A DNA stretch of 64,000 nt from assembly GCA_016298185.1 (NCBI GenBank), contig JAEDDA010000001.1:59878-123877 (forward strand), read 5' to 3'. Under the pieces are notes generated by a model. That model saw nothing but the letters and a program-made list of their open reading frames with translations, was not told the DNA's origin and did not search any database. Source of the DNA: Bacilli bacterium (GTDB taxonomy: Bacteria > Bacillota_I > Bacilli_A > RFN20 > CAG-826). The translations under genes were made by a program, and so were the position numbers. This document shows, piece after piece, positions 19,090 through 26,351 of this stretch (position 1 is the first letter of the stretch; each line of letters begins with the position of its first letter).

Positions 19090-21144
19090 ATGGCAACAAA
19101 ATTCGAAAAAGTGACAGAATTCATCACTGTCGCTGCTCAATTATTGAGCACATCAAAGAGAATGGAAGATATTTTCCATTCCACAATGAAGAGAAATGAA
19201 AAGAAGATCGCCGTTGAATACATCAATCACAAAGGTAAGATTAAACACTACCGCTACAGCAAACTTCGTTCACACGCTTATGAATTAGCGAGCGTCTTAT
19301 CTCAATACTTAATTCAACAACCAAAGAATGTTCCAATCATTTTAAAGTGTGCAAACTCTCCACACTGGTGCGAAATCTTCTGGGCAATCTTAATGTGTGG
19401 TTATAAACCACTCCTTATCGATGCTAGAACTTCTAAAGAAGGCGCTATCCACGTCGCAGAAATGAGCAAAGCTTTAGCGATTATTACTGACGATAACAAT
19501 CAATATCCAATCACAAAGATTTCCTTATCTGATTTATTAGAAGAAAAACATCACTATTCCTTTTCACCAACATGGGAAAACGAAGTTATCTTCTCTTCCA
19601 GTGGTACAACAGGTGATGTTAAATTAATGGTTTTCAATGGTGAAAACTTATGTAACCAAATCTGCTGTTCATTAGAAATGGGTAAAGAAACAATGGATCT
19701 TATGTACCCAGATAAGATGGGTAAATTAAAGATCTTAGCAATGATTCCGTTCCATCACATCTTTGGTTTCGTCGCTGTCTTCTTATGGTTCTCATTTTAT
19801 GGTAAAACTATTGTCTTCCCAGCAAGTAACACACCAAGTGATATTCAATATATCTGTCAAAAATGTGGCGTCACACACGTCTTTAGTGTTCCACTATTCT
19901 GGGATTCTTTAGCCTTAGGCGTTTCCCGTAAAGCAGAAATGGAAGGCCCACAAAAAGCCGCTTTATTAGATAAGATGATTGGTTTCAATACTGGTAAAAT
20001 CACAAAAGAAGAAGCCGGCATTGCCGCAACTAAAGTCGCACGTGATACAGTCCAAAAGAAATTATTAGGTAATAAAGTTCGTTACTGCATTTCTGGCGGC
20101 GGATTCTTATCTAGAGAAACCTTAACTGCAATCAATGGTTTAGGTTATAACCTTTATAATGGTTATGGTATGACCGAAATCGGTGTTACATCCGTTGAAC
20201 TTTCTCCACTCGTGGAAGTTAGATTAAAGGGTCGTATCGGTAGACCACTACATGGTGTTGAATACAAAATTGATGGCAATGGTCAATCCGGTGAATTATT
20301 AGTGAGATCCGGAACTGTCCACATCAGAGAAATCATCAACGGTGTTGAACAACCAGCCACATTAACTCCTGAAGGATTCTTCCGTACAGGTGATATCGCT
20401 GAAACAGACGCAACAGGTGGTTACTACCTCAAAGGTCGTATCAAAGATATTATTATTAACGCTGATGGCGAAAACATCTTCCCAGATGAACTTGAAATTT
20501 ATTTTAAAGATTTACCATTAGTTCAACATTTATGTGTTTTAGGTTATTCTCCAGAACACAATAATGTGGAAAAGATTGCTTTAGTCTTAGAATTAGACAA
20601 CAAATCTAATGATGAAGACCTCGTTAAGATTAGAGAACAAATCGAAACCATCGTTCCAAACTTACCACATAAAGTGAAAATCGATGGCGTCTTCCTCTCA
20701 AGAGGAAAATTACCACTCGCTAACAATATGAAGGTCAAACGTTTCGTCATCAAGAAAGCGTTAGAAGAAAATAGCAACGAATATGTTTCTATCAACAGCA
20801 AGAAAGAAGCCAGAACATTCGAAGGTTTCAACCCTGAAGACATCGAAGTTATCTTAAAACCAATGAGACATATTTTCAGTGAAGTTCTTATCCTACCTGA
20901 GTTCAAAATTGATGATGATGCACACTGGATCAATGACTTAGGTGGCGACTCCATGAGTTATGTTGAATTGATTCGTGATGTTCAAGACGAATTTGATATC
21001 GAGTTCCCAGAATCACTATTAACAGGTACAATGGCGACCATAAACGATTTCGTATACGAGGTTGCAAAACTCAAATATGGCGAGCCAAAGAAAGCAAAAA
21101 AAGCCGCTAAACCAGAAAAGAAGCATAAAAATGCTAAGAAATAA
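19090..21144 (+). CDS. acyl-AMP ligase (ANL family) fused to an acyl carrier domain
   Basis: The N-terminal 530 residues are an AMP-forming ligase: phosphate loop SSSGTTGDVK, NGYGMTEIG and the hinge segment FFRTGDIAE with YLKGRIKD. The C-terminal catalytic lysine region is poorly conserved (GKLPLANNMKVKR). A carrier domain follows with the phosphopantetheine site GGDSMS near residue 617, then a lysine-rich tail. No condensation or thioesterase domain is present. It probably activates a carboxylic acid and loads it onto its own carrier, perhaps for lipid or cell-wall acylation. GAAAGGT precedes the ATG. The substrate is unknown. Confidence 0.8.
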   Translation: MATKFEKVTEFITVAAQLLSTSKRMEDIFHSTMKRNEKKIAVEYINHKGKIKHYRYSKLRSHAYELASVLSQYLIQQPKNVPIILKCANSPHWCEIFWAILMCGYKPLLIDARTSKEGAIHVAEMSKALAIITDDNNQYPITKISLSDLLEEKHHYSFSPTWENEVIFSSSGTTGDVKLMVFNGENLCNQICCSLEMGKETMDLMYPDKMGKLKILAMIPFHHIFGFVAVFLWFSFYGKTIVFPASNTPSDIQYICQKCGVTHVFSVPLFWDSLALGVSRKAEMEGPQKAALLDKMIGFNTGKITKEEAGIAATKVARDTVQKKLLGNKVRYCISGGGFLSRETLTAINGLGYNLYNGYGMTEIGVTSVELSPLVEVRLKGRIGRPLHGVEYKIDGNGQSGELLVRSGTVHIREIINGVEQPATLTPEGFFRTGDIAETDATGGYYLKGRIKDIIINADGENIFPDELEIYFKDLPLVQHLCVLGYSPEHNNVEKIALVLELDNKSNDEDLVKIREQIETIVPNLPHKVKIDGVFLSRGKLPLANNMKVKRFVIKKALEENSNEYVSINSKKEARTFEGFNPEDIEVILKPMRHIFSEVLILPEFKIDDDAHWINDLGGDSMSYVELIRDVQDEFDIEFPESLLTGTMATINDFVYEVAKLKYGEPKKAKKAAKPEKKHKNAKK

Positions 21145-21145
21145 A

Positions 21146-21174
21146 TTGATTTATTTATCTTCATTTGATAACAT
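21146..21174 (+). promoter_or_regulatory. rpsT promoter
   Basis: TTGATT, 17 nt, TAACAT, followed about 30 nt later by AGAGAGGT and the rpsT ATG. Confidence 0.5.
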
Positions 21175-21205
21175 AATCAACGATATTCAAAAAGAGAGGT
21201 AAATT

Positions 21206-21469
21206 ATGGCTAACATAAAATCCCAAATTAAACGTAATCGCACAAACGAAAAAGCGCGTCAAAGAAACGCATCCGCAAAGAGCGCAGTCCGTACTGCTGC
21301 TAAAAAAGTCAAATTAGCAGTTGAAGCTAAAGATTTAGCTAAAGCTGAAGAATTATTAAATGCAGCTTTCCGTCTCATCGACAAAACAGTCAGCGATGGA
21401 ATTCAACACGAAAACACAGCTGCCAGACAAAAAGGCGAATTACAACGTTTAGTCAATTCTATTAAATAA
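21206..21469 (+). CDS. rpsT: 30S ribosomal protein S20
   Basis: S20 binds 16S rRNA early in 30S assembly. The 87-residue basic protein starts with MANIKSQIKRNRTNEKARQR and keeps the NTAARQKGEL motif near its C-terminus. AGAGAGGT precedes the ATG. It faces holA tail to tail; rpsT next to holA is a common Firmicutes arrangement. Confidence 0.98.
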   Translation: MANIKSQIKRNRTNEKARQRNASAKSAVRTAAKKVKLAVEAKDLAKAEELLNAAFRLIDKTVSDGIQHENTAARQKGELQRLVNSIK

Positions 21470-21475
21470 TAGAAT
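21456..21475. terminator. hairpin at the rpsT/holA convergent junction
   Basis: A perfect stem of ATTCTATT and AATAGAAT with loop AAAT spans the rpsT stop codon. It is AT-rich and lacks a strong U-run on either side, so terminator function is only likely. Confidence 0.4.
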
Positions 21476-21481
21476 TAGATA

Positions 21482-22465
21482 TTAATCTCTTTTGAAGTTT
21501 ATTAAGAAAAGTTCAAAAGCATAGAAGCGGTCAACTTGGCCGCTTTTAATTTGCAAATCTAAATTAAATAAATCGTCAAGTGTTTTATGAATTGCCTTTT
21601 CAGACATATTAAAGGTTTTCTTCTTTAAGATTTGTACTCTAATAGGTTTGATTTTTAATTCACTAGCAATTTCATCATTTGTGAAACTCTTCTTAGAGAG
21701 GAACACCACTTGATTTAATAAACGGAATTGGTTTCCAAGCATACTAATTAAAGTCACTGGTTCAACATTAGAAACTTGTAAGTCTCTAAATAAACCAATG
21801 GCTTTTTCATTTTCACCATCTAATAAATAGTTAAATATTTGGAAGGTGTTTTCTTCTAATGGTCTTGTGACGAGTAAAATAACATCTTCATATGTAATAT
21901 GCTTGGTGTATAAAAATAACTTAATAACACTGTGCTTTAATAAAGGGATATCACCCGCTGTGCGGTCCACCAATTCCATAATTGCGTCACTATCAATCTT
22001 GCTGCCTGGATTTTTTTCGATAGAATCATTAACAACTTTACGGACATATTCATTCCATTCCTTAATTGTGGGATCACCCATAAAGGTCACTTTTGCGTTC
22101 GCTTCAATGAGTTTGAATAGCTCGCTATTCTTGTCTACTTCTGCTGTTGGAACGGTCAAAATTAAATCACAATCTGGATTTGGGTTCTTAATATAAGAAA
22201 TAAGAGTTTTATAATCTTGATCAGCTTCAATCTTGTTTCTTGGTTTTGGTTTCATTAAAAAATAGCAATTATCGACCGCGACAACCTTTTTGTCATATCC
22301 CAAAGGAACATAATTCGCGTCATCGATAATTTCTTGAATCAATGTGTTATTTCCATCATAGCGCACAAAATTCATGTCATCACGTTCTGGTAAAGACTGT
22401 TTAGCGATGGCTTTAACGACTTTTTTAATTTCGGAGCTTTGATTGCTATATACAAGATGAAGCAT
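21482..22465 (-). CDS. holA: DNA polymerase III delta subunit
   Basis: HolA opens the sliding clamp within the clamp-loader complex. The 327-residue protein has the HolA layout: an N-terminal AAA-like domain without a Walker A box, the LILTVPTAEVDKNSELFK segment, and a helical collar domain. TATAAT ends 6 nt before the ATG and no ribosome binding site is seen. It lies 30 nt downstream of comEC, the usual comEC-holA-rpsT neighbourhood of Bacilli. Confidence 0.92.
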   Translation of the reverse strand: MLHLVYSNQSSEIKKVVKAIAKQSLPERDDMNFVRYDGNNTLIQEIIDDANYVPLGYDKKVVAVDNCYFLMKPKPRNKIEADQDYKTLISYIKNPNPDCDLILTVPTAEVDKNSELFKLIEANAKVTFMGDPTIKEWNEYVRKVVNDSIEKNPGSKIDSDAIMELVDRTAGDIPLLKHSVIKLFLYTKHITYEDVILLVTRPLEENTFQIFNYLLDGENEKAIGLFRDLQVSNVEPVTLISMLGNQFRLLNQVVFLSKKSFTNDEIASELKIKPIRVQILKKKTFNMSEKAIHKTLDDLFNLDLQIKSGQVDRFYAFELFLINFKRD

Positions 22466-22471
22466 AGGATA

Positions 22472-22477
22472 ATTATA
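22472..22477 (-). promoter_or_regulatory. -10 box of holA, probable leaderless start
   Basis: Minus strand TATAAT, 6 nt (TATCCT), ATG; no Shine-Dalgarno sequence. Confidence 0.5.
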
Positions 22478-22494
22478 TAATAACTTTCCAAAAA

Positions 22495-24510
22495 CTACAT
22501 AAAAATGTAGTTGGAATATGTAATTGTCCCTTCAATATCAGTTCTACGAATCTTTACATTTTCTTCCTCCAATATCTTTAAAACCGATTTATGAGGATGT
22601 CCATATTTGTTGTTTTTGCCCACGGAAATAATCGCTGTTTCCGGGCTTACTAAGTGAACAAATTCTTTTAAGGTCGAAGTATTAGAACCATGATGTCCCA
22701 CTTTTAAGATGTCGCAGTCTAAACTCGGGTACTCATTAATAATATTTTGTTCCACCATTTTCGTTGCATCTCCCATCATTAAAAATTGCTTATGCATCAA
22801 GGAAAAGCCAATCACTAATGAGCGGTCATTTTCATCGGAATATTCCGCAATATGATTGTTGTAATTTATAAATGTTATTCCACCTATTGAAATGGGAAAA
22901 TTATCATTGTTAGTTTTCACTCTTTTGACATAAAAATTCTCTTTTAGAGAATCAAGCGCTCCTGAGTGGTCAAAATCATTATGGGAAGTAATCACTAAAT
23001 CAATGTTATAAATCCTCTTCTTTTTTAAGAAAGGAATCAGCGTTTCTTTCGCTAAATCTGTATATGCCAACCCACCCGTATCTAATAAGATTGAAGTTGT
23101 TCCTTTTCTTATTAGGCAAGAATCACCTTGCCCAACATTAATAAAGCAAATCTCTTCGCTAATAAAGTTATCAATGGGCAGATGATAAAGAATTAGTCCA
23201 ACAAGAAAAAATGCCGCTATTGCCTTATAAATAGGAATAAAACCAATGCTTCGGTAGTAGCAATAAGCAATAAACACGAAAGCAAAGAGAAAAACCATCC
23301 ATCCCATAAATGGAGGGGCATTTATTTGAAACGATACTTTTGCTAGCCAACCTAAAAGATTTCCTAATCCTTTCGTGGAAAAATTCACAATTCCATATAT
23401 TGGGATTCCATAAAAGCATAATAGAGATATAACTGCAATAAATATGAAAAATGGAGACAAAATAAAGTTAGCTATCAAAGATAGAGGATTAGTACCATTA
23501 TAAAATTTGAGTTCAAAAGGAATGAAAAAGATATAGATAAGAAGTAATTCGTATGGTTTCTTCCATCTTCTTTTTATATAGGTTTCCGCTTCTCTAATAA
23601 TCTTGATAAAAAACGGCATTGTGAAACCAATAATAAAACTCATTTGATATCCCAAATGGTAATCAAATAGAAGAAAGAAAAAACCCACTATTCCTATTAT
23701 ATTTAAACCAGAAAATCTCTTCTTTAAAAAGAATTCGTTTATATACCGAAAAATCTTTAAAACGATAATACGAATAATCGTGAATCTCGGAAAGGTAAAA
23801 ATAAGATATGGAAATAAGACCACAATTGGTAAAAACTTCCATTTTTTATCTTTAATAAAATAGGAAAGAATAAACGCAAATAAATGTAAGTAAGCATGGA
23901 TGAAAATACCTGAAGCATTAATTAGTCTTCCGATATGCAATTCTTTAGCGTCGCTTATTAATTCATCATCTTCACTATCAGAGAATAGCAAAGCACTTAT
24001 AAGGTTCTTAGTTTTATCATCGAAATGTGAAAGAAATTTTTCTCTTCTATTTCTAATACGAATAGGATTAGAAAATTTCCTTTCTATCTTCTTTATTGAT
24101 AAAGAATAATAAACACCTTTCTTATTGAGATAATCTTTAAAGTCGAATTGTGACTCTAAAGTTGTAAAAGAAAGCTTCTCTTTTTGTCCCGTTATTTTTA
24201 GATAATCCCCTATTTCATAGTCGTTATTTTTGTAATATGAATATAGTTTTTCTCCACCAGAAAGAATAAGAAAATAGTTCGGGTGGGAATCAATGACTAT
24301 ACCACTATAGCTCTCTTTTTTAACATCGATTTTGATATAGCTGATTCCCACACCGATTATGGTTAATCCCACCGCTATTAAACCAATTTTCTTTCTATAA
24401 CGATAAAAAATTAGGAGATTGATAAATACGGTACATATAGAAAAAATGATAATTTGATAACGGAAGGATAGTCCAATCCAAAAACAAATAAATAATAAGA
24501 AGATTATCAC
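22495..24510 (-). CDS. comEC: competence DNA channel ComEC/Rec2
   Basis: ComEC forms the inner-membrane channel for single-stranded DNA during natural transformation. The protein has 671 residues. Several N-terminal helices are followed by an OB-like segment, the multi-helix competence core (about 190-430), and a C-terminal metallo-beta-lactamase domain with DTGG, SHNDFDHSG, MGDATK and KVGHHGSNTS. It overlaps comEA by 4 nt and should share its unusual promoter. All major parts look intact, so the organism may be transformable. Confidence 0.92.
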   Translation of the reverse strand: MIIFLLFICFWIGLSFRYQIIIFSICTVFINLLIFYRYRKKIGLIAVGLTIIGVGISYIKIDVKKESYSGIVIDSHPNYFLILSGGEKLYSYYKNNDYEIGDYLKITGQKEKLSFTTLESQFDFKDYLNKKGVYYSLSIKKIERKFSNPIRIRNRREKFLSHFDDKTKNLISALLFSDSEDDELISDAKELHIGRLINASGIFIHAYLHLFAFILSYFIKDKKWKFLPIVVLFPYLIFTFPRFTIIRIIVLKIFRYINEFFLKKRFSGLNIIGIVGFFFLLFDYHLGYQMSFIIGFTMPFFIKIIREAETYIKRRWKKPYELLLIYIFFIPFELKFYNGTNPLSLIANFILSPFFIFIAVISLLCFYGIPIYGIVNFSTKGLGNLLGWLAKVSFQINAPPFMGWMVFLFAFVFIAYCYYRSIGFIPIYKAIAAFFLVGLILYHLPIDNFISEEICFINVGQGDSCLIRKGTTSILLDTGGLAYTDLAKETLIPFLKKKRIYNIDLVITSHNDFDHSGALDSLKENFYVKRVKTNNDNFPISIGGITFINYNNHIAEYSDENDRSLVIGFSLMHKQFLMMGDATKMVEQNIINEYPSLDCDILKVGHHGSNTSTLKEFVHLVSPETAIISVGKNNKYGHPHKSVLKILEEENVKIRRTDIEGTITYSNYIFM

Positions 24511-25043
24511 GCGTGTAGGATGACGTAATTTCTTACCTTACGATAAGTGGCATTACCGATACCATAAACTTCCATGAGTTGTTCAATAGTTTGAAAAACA
24601 CCATTGCTGGTACGATAACTAACGATGGAACTAGCAATAGAAGATGTAATTCCATTAACATTAGTTAATGTGTCAGCAGGATCTGAGTTGATATTCACTT
24701 TAACAATTGGATTATTGTTGCAAATATCTGTGGCGTCAAATTTACTAGCAACATAATAGGTATTTCCCGCTTGTAAAGTGGCGGTTTCGAAAAACGCTAA
24801 ATCATCAGCGTTACTAGTTAAGCCACCTCCGGCTTTAATAAGGTCACCCATTGTAATGCCATCTTTAAGAACATAGGTTCCAGGTTTATTGATCTCACCT
24901 TCAATTGTGTAAGTACTACCACTATCTTGTGTGGTTTGCTGTGTGGTTGTGTTTTGATTACCGTTGACTTGTGGATCAATCATCATAAAACCGACAATTA
25001 ATACCGCTGCGGCAATCACTACACCAATAATGACTTTATACAT
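24507..25043 (-). CDS. comEA: competence DNA receptor ComEA
   Basis: ComEA binds double-stranded DNA outside the membrane and passes it to ComEC. Residues 4-22 form the membrane anchor, followed by a Thr/Gln/Asn-rich linker, an SLBB domain (INKPGTYVLKDGITMGDLI, about 53-110) and a C-terminal helix-hairpin-helix domain with VNINSDPADTLTNVNGI and MEVYGIGNATYRKVR. The length of 178 residues is usual. AGGAGGT lies 7 nt before the ATG, behind the shared competence-type promoter. Confidence 0.94.
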   Translation of the reverse strand: MYKVIIGVVIAAAVLIVGFMMIDPQVNGNQNTTTQQTTQDSGSTYTIEGEINKPGTYVLKDGITMGDLIKAGGGLTSNADDLAFFETATLQAGNTYYVASKFDATDICNNNPIVKVNINSDPADTLTNVNGITSSIASSIVSYRTSNGVFQTIEQLMEVYGIGNATYRKVRNYVILHA

Positions 25044-25063
25044 AAAAAAGACCTCCTATCAAT

Positions 25064-25096
25064 ACATAGGGGGTCTATTTCATTTTTAGTTGCAAA
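25064..25096 (-). promoter_or_regulatory. competence-type promoter, copy 2 (comEA-comEC)
   Basis: Minus-strand reading gives TTTGCAACTA (25096-25087), 12 nt, ACCCCCTATGT (25074-25064), 6 nt, AGGAGGT, then the comEA ATG. Blocks and spacings match the copy at 5135-5167. It begins within 10 nt of the greA stop codon. Confidence 0.65.
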
Positions 25097-25101
25097 TTAT
25101 T

Positions 25102-25575
25102 TTATTTTTTTGCGCCAATGCTGATGATTTGCACTTTATAAGGCTTAATAGCCTTAACTTCGATGATGTCACCAACTAATTTTCCTAAGATGGCTTCACC
25201 TAATGCGCAGGAGCTAGAGATTTTACCTTCAAATGGATTGCTTTCGATAGAGCCAACAATCATATATGTTTTTTCTTCGTTCTTTTCAATAAATTTGAGG
25301 GTAACTGTGGTACCTAATCCAACTCTATTACTCTTGGAGTTTTCTTCGATGATTTCCGCATTGTTTAATGTGGCTTCGATTTCTTTAATACGAGCTTCGA
25401 CTTCCGCTTGTTTGCCTCTTGCGGCATCGTAGTCGGCGTTTTCGCTTAAGTCACCTTGTGCACGAGCTTCGGCTAATTCACGTTTGACTTCGTCACGAGC
25501 GACATCGATCAAATAGCGGAGTTCTTCTTCTAATTTTTTATATCCAGCTTTGGTTAATTTTGTTTTTTCTGCCAT
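25102..25575 (-). CDS. greA: transcription elongation factor GreA
   Basis: GreA rescues backtracked RNA polymerase. The N-terminal coiled coil contains the tip motif GDLSENADYDAA, and the C-terminal FKBP-like domain ends with the KPYKVQIISI strand. I use the ATG at 25575 because AGAGGT lies 9 nt before it; an earlier GTG is inside the ribosome binding site. This gives 157 residues, the usual length. Promoter TATAAT at 25606-25611 is flanked by a 7-bp inverted repeat. Confidence 0.97.
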   Translation of the reverse strand: MAEKTKLTKAGYKKLEEELRYLIDVARDEVKRELAEARAQGDLSENADYDAARGKQAEVEARIKEIEATLNNAEIIEENSKSNRVGLGTTVTLKFIEKNEEKTYMIVGSIESNPFEGKISSSCALGEAILGKLVGDIIEVKAIKPYKVQIISIGAKK

Positions 25576-25601
25576 GATATGCACCTCTTTTATTTAGCGA
25601 A

Positions 25602-25621
25602 CGTTATTATATCAAATAACG
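25602..25621 (-). promoter_or_regulatory. greA -10 box inside an inverted repeat
   Basis: CGTTATT-N6-AATAACG encloses TATAAT (minus strand 25611-25606). This may be an operator, or chance in AT-rich DNA. Confidence 0.4.
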
Positions 25622-25653
25622 AATTAAAAATTAAACAAATATATGCGAATTTA

Positions 25654-25926
25654 TTATTTCGCCTTAATCTCTTGAATTTTTGGATCGTCTTCGTAAGCAT
25701 TAAATACTTCTTCGACTTCCGCATATTCATCAGGGTCTTCGATTTCTTCTAGTTCCCCATTATCCTTGTAACGCATTGCGAATACTTCATCAGGATTTTC
25801 TTCACTATAGAAGAACACATAAGAAGTTTTTCTCTCTTCATTATCATAGGTAAATAACACTTGCATTAAGTGTTCGTTTCCTTGTTCATCTACGATGGTA
25901 ATTTGTTTTTCGTTTTCTAACATCAT
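25654..25926 (-). CDS. DUF1292 (YrzB-type) protein
   Basis: A small acidic protein of 90 residues with the family pattern ITIVDEQGNEHLMQVLFTYD followed by YVFFYSE and the EVEEVFNAYE segment. Function is unknown. Its ATG overlaps the ruvX TGA, and AAGGAG lies 5 nt before it. The alaS-ruvX-DUF1292 order is widespread in Bacilli. Confidence 0.85.
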   Translation of the reverse strand: MMLENEKQITIVDEQGNEHLMQVLFTYDNEERKTSYVFFYSEENPDEVFAMRYKDNGELEEIEDPDEYAEVEEVFNAYEDDPKIQEIKAK

Positions 25927-26351
25927 CTATTCTCCTTCATTCTCACATATGTATCTAATATGATGCAAGCCGCGATGCGGTCCACACTTTCTTTTCTCTT
26001 TTTATGATTCATTCCTTGTTCGGAAATGGATCTATTCGCGGTTACGGAAGTTAATCTTTCATCGACAGTATTGATGATGAGTTTTGGATTTTCTTTTAAT
26101 AAATCTTCGCGGAAACGCATAACATTATTTGCCATTTCACTCATCTGCCCAGAAAGATGAAGAGGTAAACCGATAGCGATTTCATTAATGCCCATCTTTT
26201 CACATAATTCTAAGACGTGTTTTCTCGCCACTATATATTGGTTACGATCAAATCTAAATGTTTCAATGCCGTGGACAAAACCGAAGGAATCGCTATAAGC
26301 GATGCCACATGTTGTTGTGCCTAAATCTAGTCCAATAACTTTATCTAACAT
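25923..26351 (-). CDS. ruvX: Holliday junction resolvase-like protein RuvX/YqgF
   Basis: An RNase H-fold nuclease with roles in 16S rRNA 5' maturation and possibly in junction resolution. The protein begins GLDLGTTTCGIAYSD, contains IGLPLHLSG, and has the acidic VDERLTSV motif. The length of 142 residues is typical. It overlaps alaS by one base and the DUF1292 gene by four. Confidence 0.92.
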   Translation of the reverse strand: MLDKVIGLDLGTTTCGIAYSDSFGFVHGIETFRFDRNQYIVARKHVLELCEKMGINEIAIGLPLHLSGQMSEMANNVMRFREDLLKENPKLIINTVDERLTSVTANRSISEQGMNHKKRKESVDRIAACIILDTYVRMKENR

